Assembly (NCBI RefSeq): GCF_018691265.1
Contig: NW_024881313.1
Location: 8,089,501-8,153,500, forward strand
From: Tyto alba
Lineage: Eukaryota > Chordata > Aves > Strigiformes > Tytonidae
DNA: 64,000 nucleotides
Direction of reading: 5' to 3'
Positions within the stretch are counted from its first letter, which is position 1. Each line of letters opens with the position of its first letter. The notes beneath the pieces are model-generated. The model saw nothing but the letters and a program-made list of their open reading frames with translations. It had not been told where the DNA came from and did no database searches. The translations under genes were made by a program, and so were the position numbers. This document shows, in pieces, positions 25,328-37,424 of the stretch.

Positions 25328-28300
25328 GACAAAGATTGCCTTTTATGACTAATTCTTCAGCAGTAGACATAAAAGTTTCTGTATAACATTGCACAGTGTG
25401 AGATGTAGCTTTCTGTGTTAGAGAAAATAGTGAAATCCCCCAAAATCAATCTTGCATCAAGGGTGTTTGGACATTGCAGTGTTGTGCATAAGCATCTATG
25501 CCTTATTTTCAATTTTATTTTATTATTTTACCCAAACTGACACTCACCTTCGCTATTTTTAAGTTTGTAGGGTTCTACAAACATATTCACAGGCACAGAG
25601 CAGAGATGAAAGACTATCATTCATAAGACCCAAACATCGGGGATGATATCCAGGTTATCTCCCAGATACAATGGACAAGCTTCCTCCTCAACAGACCTCC
25701 TTTCTGGGAGCTACGAAGCTGCCCACTCCAGTGGTGGTAGCTGTGGAGAGCAAAATAAGGTTTGGTGAGCCCTTGAGCCATTAAAATCACAACCAGAACT
25801 CTTGACGGTGCATTTAATTTCTTTCCTCTACTTTTCCTCAATCCAGTTTTCTAATGAATTCTTCTCCTCTTCTCCTCCTCCCCTCTTTCCTTCTGTCAGC
25901 TGTTCATTTGAACACCAATAGCTGTTTCTGGAAAATGTGTTTTCAATACCTATAGGGAGAGACCTCTGGTCTCCCAGAGGGGATCTCTATTACATTGCAC
26001 AGTCTCCTATAAGAATTTGCCTCTGTGTTTTTCAATACCGACTTCTTCTTTCTGTGCTTCTCTTGCTTCTTTTTGATTAGCTTTTTCAATATTCCTAAAT
26101 CCTTCCTGCCAAGCACCCAGTGATATTCCCCAGTATTCTTTATTTTCTTCAGTATTTCCAGGTCAAGGTTTAAATGGCAACGGATTAACAAGAATAGTCT
26201 TAAATGCCACAATGTCAGTGAGAACCACAGAAGGATACAGGGTGAATTAGCCCTAAGTGAACCACTATCCTTCTTGAAAAGAGAAAAGAAAGATTAAACA
26301 CAATTTTTATCTAAATGCTGCCAGCATGAGAATGGTGTCACTTACTACTTACAAAATTTCTCAAGAATGCTCTACAAATCTCCAGACCTCGCAGTTTCCA
26401 GGTATAAGCCTTAAAGCTTGTTGGTCCTTGGTTTCTCTGCTAGGATTGTTGACGAGCACACTGTGTTTTTTGTAATGTGCCCCTCTACTTACAAAAATGT
26501 GGGCTTATATGATCTGGTTGCATTGTACAGATCTACGAAATAATAAACTTCTGTACTTCGATCACCTAAAGACAAAAGCTACCTTAACGTATTATCTACT
26601 GTTCAGAAATTTTATCCCCAAGATAACAGCATGACAAAAGGGTTACCATTCAGTCATATCAGATTTTCTCTTTGGAAGTCGTATATCTCTAATCATACTA
26701 GAAGCCTATAATTGGAGATGATCTATGTGGTCAGGACTGTATGTACAGCCTCTTAGAAGTGTGAGGAAAACATGCAGATTGTAATTAAGACTTCTTATTG
26801 TACTCTGAAAGCTATTAACATGTTACATGTAGGTGTGTTCATTATGTGTTGCAAGCAGACCAAAGCTTCTTGACAAGTTGTGGTCCTTGTCATAACCAGT
26901 ATAAACAAGCATTTGGCACAAGGTGGTGAAAAAAATATTGTATACTTGGATTTTCCTCTAATTTTAGGCTCAGTGAGGACAAAAGAGGTAAGGAAGTGGC
27001 AGCAGCATATTTACTTTGTTTTAATTCCTTTGTTTCTAATGGCTTTATCTTTGTTATTTAGGTAAATGGGGCAAGTCTAAAATTCATTGGTACCTGGAAA
27101 ATTAATAAAAGCAAAAGGAAGTCCCCTGGCCTGAGTAAGTCATGGACTAAGCTTCTAGAGTTCTTCAGAAATATGTGTAGCTTTTAGGTTAATAGTCTTG
27201 AGGATACCTTTGCTTACTTGAATGCACAGTACATCATGAATTTTCCATGCATGGCAAGAAGAGGCTTCAAACATGTTCATCTACTCACAGATAAGTTTGG
27301 GTTTTATCTCTGTTCACTGAGTAGTTACATTCCAAATTTTTGCAATAGTCTCTCCTTCTTGCCATACTGTACAAATTCTTGCAGTTAAATTCCTATCTTC
27401 ACATGTTTTGATTAATATGGGAGGTGGATCTTCTGTAACACTGGAGAGATTTGTATTATACCCACGTCCTTTTTCTGTTTTGCAGTTTAACAAACCAAAC
27501 AAACAGAAAGTCAAACAAAAACTCCTTCAGCTCTCCCACAGATCTTTTCCAAATGTATCTCAGGGGAAGGGCTTGAGTTTTCCAGTCCCTCACCCCCTTC
27601 CTGTACTCGGCTTATAATCTAACTTTCTTCATTAACTGGAAAAGAAGATTAACTGCTTCTTCAGCTATTCATACTTTCAGCAGTGAATACAGTTTATCTT
27701 ACTTCCTTAGTGAAAATGTACAGAATTTGTCAATCTGTACTGTCATTTGAATATTATTACCCCCTCACTTTATCCTAAGATTTGACAATGGAAGTTCTGT
27801 TGTCTTGTCTCTGCAATGCCTCTGTAGTTATTCCTACAGAGTCAAGAGGCAGGACTGTAAAAAACAGAGAAGGTCTCTTGTGCATATGACAGTGGAAAGA
27901 AACAAAATGTGTAGTCACCTGCTAAACAGGACCTTTGATTCAGCACAGCTTGAAGCTCTTCCTCCCAGTCCCCCCATGTCCTAAAGCAAGGACACACTCT
28001 GATGATGAAATCATTTCAGCTCTTAATTAAAAAATAAAAAAAATTAAAAAAATGTTTCAACCATTAAAATTGGACAGAAATAATGAAAATATGAACCTGA
28101 AAAAGTATAAAAAGCCAAAAGGCAACTCCTCTCCTTCCCCCACAAAAAAATCTTCAATGTGCCTTTTCTAACTTCAGTCTTTTAAGTCAATCTCAAGATT
28201 TTTGAAAGTTTTGGTATGGCACTATTATGGGTAATTGTCTGAAGGAATACTGTGTTTGGAGATTTCTTACCCTTAATTACATTATTGAGTGTAGTGCTTC

Positions 28301-28601
28301 TTTACAACACTTCTCTGGGACATTTCACTGAGACTGGCCATGAAAGGCTTTAACATGGTCATTTTGTAAGTGTCTGTTACTTGCATATCCATACGCTTCC
28401 TCTTTCTCTTTTCACTTCATTTCAGCTGGTGAGAATCTTACCTGATGTGTAAAGTGTGGATTAATTTGAGAAAAACAAACTAGTACAGAAGGCAATTGGA
28501 GCACCCCAGAAAAGATATAGCAATGGGGATCTTTCATGTTTTCAAATATGTCAGATTTTCCCATACAATTCTGAGTACTGCAACAGAACCTAGAGAATGA
28601 C

Positions 28602-28618
28602 TTTTTTTTTTTTTTTTT
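28602..28618. repeat. Poly-T run (17)
   Basis: Uninterrupted T run between 'gagaatgac' and 'ctataaatc'. Confidence 0.92.
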
Positions 28619-28781
28619 CTATAAATCAGATATATCAGTGATTTTTTAAACAGGGACATGATCTTTAGTCCTCAACCAATGCCTGAATCCTCTTTACAAC
28701 AAGAGATGAGTTCTCTTTTGTAAACAGGTGTCAATGGAAACAACACCTGAGGTTTTCCTTTTTATGTCTACATAACTATAA

Positions 28782-28829
28782 AATGAAAAAATATATAAAA
28801 AAAAAATACAAAACAAAACAACAAAAAAG
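28782..28829. repeat. A-rich low-complexity tract
   Basis: About 48 bp of A with scattered T and C (aaaaaatatataaaa..., then aaaacaaaacaacaaaaaag). Simple low complexity. Confidence 0.88.
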
Positions 28830-29384
28830 AGTGAGGATCAGAACAGTAAGGAACGTACATGTCACTCTGTTTTGCCCCTGGAAGCTGTGTCAGCACCTCT
28901 CCACCTCCTGCCTCACTCTGTTTAAATTTCTACCTTCCAAGTCAGCCTGGATGTGGACATGAGTCTTCACTTAGCTCATTGCAGAATGGAGGCCCAAATG
29001 CCTAAGAGAGAAAAGGAAAAGTCTTGGCAGATTGCTAACATATCAAGTGTTAATGAATACAGTTCTCTAATTAGAAATGTCTGCAAGAACTGAGTAATAG
29101 GATCCTTTGAAAATGTGACAGTTTTTAATTTCTTTTGTTAGTACAGTTTATACTTTTCTGAATTACAGCTTTTATCAAACTGGCATCAGACTTTAGGAAT
29201 GACAATAATACTTGAAATACAAATAGAGTTTCTTTTGAAATCACTAGCTAAGCTAATATTTTATTGAAATTCTGAGTTTCTGGACTTTATTAGGTTAATA
29301 GATATAATTTAAGAACCCTTTTTTTCCCTCCTTGTTTTCTTTCACTGTTTAAAAAAATCCTAATGAATGTAAGATTGGCTGGAA

Positions 29385-29610
29385 TTTGCTAGCTAATTTT
29401 CAGAAACATCTTGACTTTTTTTTTATTTAATTTCAAATGTAATACCTCCCCAGATGGTAGACTTTGTAATTCATGGCACCAGTTCAAAAAGGTATATTAA
29501 CTGCCTCTAAACTGCTCAGCATCAAGCATTTATTAGACTTAATCGTGAATTGGCTTAACATTAATTAAAGTAAGTCCCCTCCTCAGCATGAAGTTTCAGG
29601 AGATGCAGAT
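29385..29610. promoter_or_regulatory. Candidate conserved noncoding block
   Basis: Sequence without repeats other than a short T run, including the E-box-like 'ccccagatggtag' and 'gtaattcatggcaccag', and a TAAT-dense stretch 'ttaatcgtgaattggctt' and 'aacattaattaaag'. It ends with another CAGATGG. Looks regulatory by texture only. Confidence 0.22.
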
Positions 29611-29834
29611 GGTTTTACTTCTGTGTGCCCACCTCCATTTTATACCAACAACCCCTCCGCCCCAAAACCAGAACAAAATGCTGAAGACCCAGAGCAGCAC
29701 ATAAACACTGTATGTCCCTTGAAGTCCTCTAAAGGAGCCTGAAAGGGACGGTTTCTTTTATTCTTGGCCAAACAGTGATAGACAAACAGGTAAAAAGGCA
29801 AGGAGAAAAATACCATTTACTAACTGCAGCAGCA

Positions 29835-29900
29835 GGAAATCAAGCAAAGAAAATAAACAGGGTTTGAATCCTGGGCCTTTAACCTGCTAGTCAGACAGTT
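29835..29900 (-). mobile_element. Possible MIR/tRNA-SINE head relic, reverse
   Basis: The segment contains 'aacagggtttgaatcctggg', which resembles the reverse-complemented region of a tRNA-derived SINE head around the B box, followed by 'cctttaacctgctagtcaga'. Upstream 'aggaaatcaagcaaagaaaa' is only loosely like the expected core. The match is short and could be coincidental. It is not a tRNA gene: no cloverleaf arms can be folded around it. Confidence 0.35.
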
Positions 29901-31910
29901 TTCTACAGTTTCATTCTGTGCACATTTGTGTGCTGGTAAATGATGAAGGGGAGGTAGAGGAACTGAAGGCTTGTGGGATCCCTGGGACTCCCACAGCTAC
30001 GAGCACAGCTGTACAAACACATGCAAGCTTTGTTAAGGTAGGGTGGGCAATAGGCTGAAACTGCTGAGCTGATCTGACCTATAAATCCCTTGCAAAAGCT
30101 CTGCCTGAGAGAAAGCCAGAAGTTATGTGTAAATGTTTTACCCAGCCAATTGTTTTTGGTCCTCTTCTGTACATACATAAAACTTCTAACATCCTCCTGG
30201 CTAGATAATTTTGTATGTAGGTGCTTTGAGTGTCCTGCTGAATTGCTGATTACCTGGGACGGGAGGAGGGAAGGGGAAGGATCAGTGGGTGGATGGAGGA
30301 ACTAATAACTCAGGAACTCATTCAAATGAATGTAGAATTTTGAAGGATACATGATATATCACATAAGCTTACGTAGGGCTAATGGCTACAGGAAGTCTAT
30401 AAAAAAGAGAATGTGACATCCAGCAGTTTGTTTTGAGAGGAAGGATGGTATGAATTGGTCAGATTAGTAATAGGAAGATTAGATTAATTATTTTGAACTG
30501 GACTGATACAGTCTCTCTCTTCCCTTCCTCCCCCCCAGCCTCCCCCAGTCGATCTCCTGTTGCTCTTTTGCAGATACAATCTCATGTGAGGATGCAGCAC
30601 CGCAATCCTGTACTGTCCTGAGTGCATATGGACAAGCCATACCAGAGCTAGTCCCCATTAACACTTACTATGCAAATCACAAAACCATTAGCACCCTTCA
30701 TAAAGAAAAGAAAAATAGGCGATCTTTCTCAGACTTTTTTTTTTTCCCTTTCCAAACACTTCTGAACTCTATATGACCTCCTTTGCGACTGAATCTAAGC
30801 ACCTCTAAATATGTAACAAGTTTAGACAGTAGAAAGCAGGGTAACACATCACAAACTGAAGGAAGCTAGAGGAATTACTTAGAAGTGAAACCAACAATGC
30901 AGAAGATGAAAATTGGGCAGCCTAAACCAGAGAAAGTTGAAATAAAACATATGCTTTGGAGTATTAAATGTAGCATGAACTGTGCAACCTGCCCTCCATT
31001 TTCTTCCCTTTTGCCATCCTTCCCACCACCTAAAAAGCAGTTAAACTACAGGGGGATAATACCACACTTGGGATTTATGAAACAAAATCAATGAGCGCAA
31101 TGGGAGTAACGTCACTCCTGTAAATGATCAAAATCCACCAATTACAGGGAGGTGTTAATCCTCATCAGACCTGTTTGTTGCTGTGGCAGCATTTGAAGTA
31201 AGGCTGCTCTGAAAGTGTTAGGGGACCAGGTATTCTCACAGCATTTAGAGGAGTAAAGGTATTTCCACCTAGCCTTCTCTAAAAGAAGTTTGAAAATTAG
31301 GAGAGAAATAAAAGGCTAAGAGTGAGAAAGGGGTCAAGCATCATATATTGATTCATCGTATACTGGGTGGAAATAAAAGTACTCTAGCAAATGTTGGGTG
31401 ATGGGTCCAAGATTCCTTGCATGAATTCTGCTGTTAGAGCTTTCCTCCCATGTGTTTTAAGATCTCTAGACCTCCTCAGTGATCTGATAACTCAGTAATT
31501 GGAATTGGCTGCCTTTTATGCTGTATATTTTTATGCTTTATATCAGAGGAAATCAGAGATAAAATATTGTTGCATCTGTACTTGCTTTAGCTTGTAACTC
31601 AGTTGTGTTACTAGATGAGTAGAGCACCACATCTTCTAAGCTGATGTTGCCAGGAAGGATCACAAGTGCAGGAAGCTTGCAGGATCAAGTCCTAGAAGGC
31701 AAAAAATCAGTAGCAAGTCGACAATGCAGGTGTTTAAGGGTTGCTTTGCTTTGCCCTTTCTCTTTTCTATCTCTAGAAATATAATTTGTGCTGTTAAATA
31801 TAGGTAAAATGGCTGGGCTTAATGTGATATTTATTCTTGGGTTGAAACTAGTTAGGCTAACTATGTAGTGTTTCATAAATACAGAATATGTATTGAACAG
31901 GCATTTTGGG

Positions 31911-32085
31911 AGAATCATAGAATGGTTTGGGTTGGAAAGTATATTAAAGATAACCTAGTTCCAATCCCCCTGCCATAGCCAGGGACACCTCCCACTAGGT
32001 CAGGTTGATCAAAACCTCGTCCAATCTGGCTTTGAACACTTCCAGGGAGGGGACATCCACAACATCTCTGGGCAATCTGTTCCAG
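31911..32085 (-). mobile_element. CR1 LINE, 5'-truncated 3' end, reverse orientation
   Basis: Read on the + strand, this segment opens with AGAATCATAGAATGGTTTGG and continues through landmarks of the reverse-complemented avian CR1 tail: 'cctagttccaatccccctgcc', 'cagggacacctcccactagg', 'tttgaacacttccagggagg', 'gacatccacaac' and 'ctgttccag'. Similarity to CR1 stops abruptly after ctgttccag, as expected from the severe 5' truncation typical of CR1 copies. The copy has scattered substitutions, for example in the 'gtatattaaagataa' stretch, so it is not recent. CR1 encodes a reverse transcriptase and endonuclease when full length. This fragment carries none of that coding region and is inert. It is the main evidence that the host is a bird. 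Confidence 0.95.
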
Positions 32086-32537
32086 AATTCTGATTATTCA
32101 GAGATTGTTTTTCTTTCTCTGCATTTTAAAGCAACAGACCCAAGCCTAAAGTTTCTCAAAAGCCAGTTTTTCTTCCCTTGAGGTCATCATTTTCTGCTAT
32201 GGCACTGAGAAAAACTAGAGGCAAGACATGAGAGACAAGAGGGGCTGACCCTGCCACAGCTGCCAGCGGAACTTGGACCAGGTGCCTGAGATCTTGCTTA
32301 GGCAAAGTAGGCAGCGAGGCTGTGGTCATTTTGCCACTGCACCCTGCCTCTGGCTAAAGGCTAGAGCCTGTGCCCTGGGTTAGTCCTGCAGAGCTTGGTG
32401 TCCTCTAGAACAACCTACAGTTTCACAGGAGGTGAAAGGCAGCATTGTCTCTGCAGAAGCTCCTGAAAAGCGCCTTCTGGTGTTTCTGCAAAGAAAAGGA
32501 ACTCCTGGGTTTTGCAGGTACAATATACATATTAACA

Positions 32538-32697
32538 ACAGGCTGCTCAGAGAGGTTGTGGAGTTCCATGCTTGGAAATATTCAAAACACAACTGGATAC
32601 AGCGCTGAGGAAGCTGCTGTAGCTGGCCTTGCTCTGTGCAGGGGGCTGGACAAGGCCACCTCCAGAGGTGCCAGCCTCTGTGAGCCTGTCGCTGTGA
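32538..32697 (+). mobile_element. CR1 LINE 3' end, forward orientation, diverged
   Basis: The stretch beginning 'caggctgctcagagaggttg', then 'ttggaaatattcaaaacaca', 'actggatacagcg', 'gcagggggctggacaa' and 'cacctccagaggtgccagcc' follows, in order, the terminal part of the forward CR1 consensus (end of the coding region plus the short 3' UTR). It is more diverged than the copy at 31911. The usual octamer tail reduces to something like 'tgtgagcctgtcgctgtga'. It lies 450 bp from the other CR1 copy in the opposite orientation, so the 3' ends face outward. They are either two independent insertions or one rearranged element. The open frames across it are remnants or chance, not genes. Confidence 0.88.
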
Positions 32698-32748
32698 ACA
32701 GCAAACTGTTTGCTGGGGCTCAACGTGCTGCAGCATGAGTGGCTGAGC

Positions 32749-32752
<4 letters not shown>

Positions 32753-32781
<29 letters not shown>
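32753..32781. repeat. Poly-A run of 29 bases
   Basis: An uninterrupted run of A lies 55 bp downstream of the forward CR1 fragment. CR1 does not end in poly-A; it ends in short octamer-like repeats. The run is therefore not the normal tail of that element. It may be an independent slippage tract or the tail of a retroposed transcript whose body I do not recognise. It creates a homopolymer-containing open frame on the minus strand (about 32380-32838) that should not be called a gene. Confidence 0.95.
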
Positions 32782-32783
<2 letters not shown>

Positions 32784-33874
32784 ATACAAAACCAGGGCCA
32801 CTCTTTCTCACAACAACGGCAAGGTTTCTTTGCTGCACTACTCTGCACCATCAGTCAGCCGCCCACCCTGTAGATGGCCCTGCCCAGCACCACTGTTTGC
32901 TGGGGCCTCCAGGAGCCTCCCACGCTGGTGGCCACGAGCTGTGGGGTCAGTCAAAACCAGCAGGACCGAGGAAGCTTCAGACATCACCAGCTATGGCATG
33001 GCCATTTGCTTGTTTGCTGGTTGGTTTGTTTTGCTGTAGAATGCTCATGATATGGTCATAAAGTGCAGCAAAATCTAATGATAGCAATACTTAAATATTT
33101 ATAGGTTTTTTCACTATTTTTCTTTTCGGTCACATAGAAAGTGTCTTTTCCAAGAGAACAAACAGTGGAAATTTGTGTAGCATGTAGAGCAAATCATGAG
33201 GTGTCAACTGCCCTCAGATCCTGATCATAGAAGGAATTTTGTTTTACTGAAGTACCTTCCTGACTCTGGTCTCTGACCTCTGAGCACTTCAGCAGATGAC
33301 ATCCAGGCAATTACAGCCGAAACTCTCAAACAAAACCAGTAAATATTGTACTGCTACTTCCTTTCAATATGTGCCAGGGCACAGAAGGCAAGACATTAAT
33401 GACATTGCAAGCTTCCAGTATAATCTTTTTATGCTATGTGTAACGTTTTACTGAAGTCTTAGCTTTCTGCTCTACTAACAAAATGAAAACATGTGAGGAG
33501 GTATAACCTCATGATAACATTAGAATAGAGGGCCGGTAAAAAATTGTCAGCTGAAATTTCAGTTTCAGGACTATAATGATGCTTATACTACCATGACTTC
33601 CATTCATCTCTGAAAAGTGTTACCAAATGCTGCCTGACAAAGACATGTTACTTACTGATGACAATCAGTACTTATTGCTAATCTGAAAAAACAATGGCCA
33701 AATGAAAGTGGATTATATTCTTTCCCCATTTACCTTCCTCTGTTTCACTAGAGGTTCAAAAAGTCTATTTATAATACAAAATAATTTACAGCTGGTGGAT
33801 CTGAACTTGCACTTCATACCCAGGCCAATGAGCTTCCAGAAGATAAATCTGTTTTCTCACTCAGAGAAAACAAC

Positions 33875-33945
33875 GGGTGAAATTTTGGTCCATCAAAAGC
33901 TAATGTAAAAGTCACATTGACTTCTCTGGAGCTAGGATTTCATCC
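33875..33945. mobile_element. Palindromic MITE-like amniote relic (about 71 bp)
   Basis: The left end 'gggtgaaattttggtcca' and the right end 'tggagctaggatttcatcc' are imperfect inverted repeats of each other. Between them, 'gtcacattgacttctctgga' matches the inner arm. From general knowledge of amniote genomes, the ancestral form is a near-perfect palindrome beginning GGGTGAAATCCTGGCCCCAT and containing CCATTGACTTCAATGG. It is very common in turtles and crocodilians and relictual in birds. This is the most complete copy in the window. It is non-autonomous, carries no gene, and I do not assign a database family name. Confidence 0.62.
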
Positions 33946-34432
33946 AATATATAGCTGTAGCTCTGTTTTAATCTATGATCAATAGAAATGTGATGGTCTT
34001 ACTTGTAGCCACTGAATATCCTCACAACATGGGAAATACATTAGTTGCATATTTCATAGTCTTGGTACAGAATACTTAGTTTGCAAATTGTGGTGCATAG
34101 CTCATACCTAGTGGAAACTGCTTTAGGTTGAGGACTCAGAGCCTTCCTCCCTAAAAAATACACGTATTGGTTCCAAATATGGACTCTGAGAGCTTAGGTG
34201 GAAAATTTTTGTTTTGTAGACAATAATCTTGTGCCTTGATCAGTTCTCCTCATTTGGGAGCTTCCTGGTGGAGAAAAAAGCACTCATATGAATATTCATA
34301 GAAAACCTAGCTGAAATGGATTGTAGATCTTATCAAAGGGAAAAATTGCTGGTTTATCTCAAATGAAAACATGAAAATATGTGTTTTGGCAGTATTTATC
34401 CAGTTGTGAAAAGATGGCTTTTTAATTTTTTC

Positions 34433-34452
34433 TTTTTTTTTTTTTTTTTTTT
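34433..34452. repeat. Poly-T run (20)
   Basis: Uninterrupted T run within the longer T-rich stretch from about 34419, ending at 'cgcagcctg'. The polypyrimidine tract followed by 'gcag' superficially looks like a 3' splice site, but no supporting open frame follows. Confidence 0.93.
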
Positions 34453-37139
34453 CGCAGCCTGAAGCAATCTATAACACTATAAATCCTATTGATAATAAAT
34501 TTAAAATAGAGATTTTTCTTTCTAAATCCCCAAAATATTGTTTAAAAATGAGTAACTAAAAATCATCACTGTCTTATAGCATGTCCCCAAGTGGGGATTT
34601 TCTGCTGTTTCTTAATGCTCTTCCTTTACTACTCTGCTACAATCCAATCTATCAGCTGGCATGCTTAAGAAATTAACTGAAGACAGGAAATCATTTTGTT
34701 TATAGAAATTATGAGTTAGACATCTAGAAGTGCTATGAAACAACAGATAGTGAGGTGATCATGTTAAAAATATTTTAACATTTTGCAAGGGTCAAGTTTC
34801 ATATAAGAAGTGGTGTTTTCCTTGGGGAACTTTAGCTGGACCAAATCACTCAAATTGTTTGAAGTTCTCTCTGAGATCCTTGTGCTTGTCTACACTGCTA
34901 ATCTCCTGTCTACTTTGATGTTTCACCATGACTAAGCTATATGAGGTCCCTGAGCATTTTTTAGATGAGTCTGAATGCTAATAAAAGATGAGAATGTAAA
35001 ATGATGCTTTCAACTGGTAACTTGTTCAGAAAATGTGCTGACAGTATAAGTGGACACAATATACAGTATTGGTGTATTTATACAAGTCTTACCTAAGACT
35101 GCCTTTTTCCAAGTCAGAGGCATGAGTAGCCTGTGTAATTCTGTTGTATGTCCCCATGATGTTTGTCCATGTTATTTTATAAACATCTTTCAAAGACATC
35201 CAAAAATAAATTCAGAATGTTTCAGTTTAACTGTGAAAGCTTATAAACTGTGTAATGCATGTCAAAATGCAGGTCAAATTCTGCATCTGAGTAGGAGAGA
35301 AATGGAAAGGATGTTAATATGCTTATTTAATGCTTCTGCTCAGATATTAACCAGGACCCATTTTGGAAGCACACTGTTGCCTACTGAGGTGAAAGATAGA
35401 GAAAGCTCTATTGCAGACATCTCTTTACCAGTTTATCACATCTGTAAATCTATGGGAAAAAAAAAGCAGAGAAAAAACACGTGAAACATTAGGGGCTTCA
35501 TCCCCTCTCAGTGGGGCACATGAAGTCAAACAAGCTCCATTGATATAATGTTGTGAAGAGATGAGGGAGAGGTGAGATCTCCTAGTTCCACATAAAGGAC
35601 CTGTGACTGACTGCCTTTTCATAGATGTGACTGGTCAGAAAGATGACACTTGTGCAGGCCAAACCCTGTTACCAGCACTGCTACCTGCTTGATACTTACT
35701 CATTTTGTCACATGCAGCTCTGAAGAAAGCACTCAAGAAATCTGGTTTTCTGGACTGTGAGACATTATGACAGAGAATAGGGAGCCTTCCTTAAGGTTTG
35801 GCTCCCAGGAAAATGTGTTAAAAGATGGTGCATTGATTTAGCAGAAGGAAAAAATGTCAGTTAAAGTTACCACTTGACCATCAACAACACAACATAGAAA
35901 AAATGTGCTGCTTGAGAACTCTGAGTATATATTTTGAAATACAACAAATACTTTCTGAAAGATAACACAGATGTTATGAATTATCACTTATATCATTTTA
36001 GCACTGAATAATTCCAGTCATCAGTTGGGACCTCACTGCTCCACACACGTGCACTGACAAGGGAGATCCCCTGTCCCAGGTTCCAGCTAGCTTGTAATCC
36101 ATAGTTTTAAAGAAGTGTTATGAAGAAAAGGAAGAGAATACAGTTATGAAAACATTTCATGATTATCTCCCACTTTGTCTCTGATGACAGTTCTGGGCTG
36201 ACACTCTTGTCAAAGGGATGGCATTAGATTGGGTATCCTTGGTTATGACACTAGCATTAGTCCAAAGTAAAATAAGGATAAGCCAGCTGATTGCTATAGT
36301 TCTGATTGACTGTTAGTGGTAAAATTAGTAAGTTCAGAATTATTTCTGAAAGCAACCTATGACCAACTGGCTCACAGTATTTCCAGCTGCTGCTCCAAGA
36401 TATTTTTAATTGGCTTTTCCACTGTGTTTCAAAGTGTTAAGCTATCTGTTACGATTTATTGGCAGCTTTTAAAAGTACTCCACATACATAGGCAAAGCTT
36501 ACAGCATAAATTAGTATTTCTTATGCATTTACTCTGCTGTTTAAATGGTACAATCTTTATGTCAGCCAGACTATTTATGAAGTACCTTGCTCAAAATGGT
36601 TTAGGGATAATAGCTTATATTCCTATGTCATGAGTTAAGGACTTAAAAACTGACTGAAACAACAACTAGTCTCTTTAGTTCTTTAGACTGCAGACATGGT
36701 GATCTCATGGTCTTCCCCATGAAGCAGAAGGTTTGAATATCTGGATAAGAGATAAAATATTTGAAAAGTTGAACTAAACATAGGGGAAGAAATCAGGAAG
36801 ATAAGGTATAAATTTAACATCTGGACTCCTCGTTTGGAATAAGGCTTTCTGATGCAGCAGTGGATAGAGTAATCTTTCCTGGAACTGCTGGTAGCAGGAG
36901 TGCCAAGAGGCAATTCCCCTGTGTTTAATTTTTTAGTATAGCCATTCATTATTAAAAAACACACGCTGATCGATTGCCTAAAATTAAGTGTGAAGACTCA
37001 AATCCAGAGCATCTAAGCAGGAGCACTCATTTGCACATCAAATAGGAGACTTGCAAAACGGCTGTTGGGGCAGTGGGGTCCTCCTGGAGCTCAGCATCAG
37101 CACGGCTTTGCAGCGCAGGCTTAGGTCGGGCTGAGCCTT

Positions 37140-37159
37140 GCCCTGGGCTGCCCTGGGCT
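37140..37159 (+). repeat. Two tandem 10-bp units, GCCCTGGGCT
   Basis: GCCCTGGGCT is repeated twice head to tail inside a GC-rich islet (about 37060-37180). Each unit is itself nearly palindromic (GCCC/GGGC). Confidence 0.8.
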
Positions 37160-37310
37160 GGAGCTGCAGTGGCTTCATCTCACCGTTAGAGTTCACCTGA
37201 GAGCAAGGATGGCTCCAGCTGCAGATAGGGCATGAGTTCCGTGGTTAACATTTCTTTGCCCAAATTCTCACCTGGTTTTGGGGCGGAGGTTGTTTGCATT
37301 TTAGGAGCGC

Positions 37311-37424
37311 TTTTGTTGTTTGGGTTTTTCTGGGGTTTTGTTTGGTTTTTGTTTTGGTTTTTTTTTTTGTGTTTGTTGGTTTTTTTTTTGTTGTTGTTGT
37401 TGTTGTTGTTCTGTTTTGTTTTTA
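37311..37424. repeat. T/G-rich low-complexity tract with (TTG)n
   Basis: A strand-asymmetric T/G tract starts with mixed TTTTG/TTTGG motifs and includes two T runs of ten or more. It ends in (TTG) repeated about seven times near 37390-37410. The open frames through it (Asn/Lys-rich on the minus strand, Phe/Leu-rich on the plus strand) are products of the repeat. Confidence 0.95.

Larger units (their letters stand above)
22730..31900. other. AT-rich noncoding DNA
   Basis: Unique sequence with scattered homopolymers and the weak relics listed separately. Frames are at most about 91 codons. A pyrimidine tract at 25862-25900 (ttcttctcctcttctcctcc onward) and a C-rich tract at 30518-30550 are low complexity. 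Nothing coding is supported. Confidence 0.55.
32100..33020. other. GC-rich, transposon-bearing block
   Basis: Besides the CR1 tails and poly-A run, this block holds GC-rich sequence of unknown origin (about 32215-32400 and 32820-32960). The 15-mer ACTGTTTGCTGGGGC occurs twice, at 32705-32719 and 32892-32906, on either side of the poly-A run. The longest open frame here (152 codons, minus strand, about 32380-32838) reads straight through the poly-A and CR1 and is not a gene. Confidence 0.55.

Noticed and set aside
29862..29882. B-box-like 'gggtttgaatcctgg' as a tRNA gene
   Set aside because: No acceptor, D or anticodon arms can be placed around it; at most a SINE head relic.
32380..32838. 152-codon minus-strand open frame
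   Set aside because: It reads through the poly-A run (a poly-Phe stretch) and the CR1 tail; it is an artefact of repeats.
34419..34460. Polypyrimidine tract plus CAG as a 3' splice site
   Set aside because: Homopolymer slippage explains it, and no open exon-like sequence with a donor follows.
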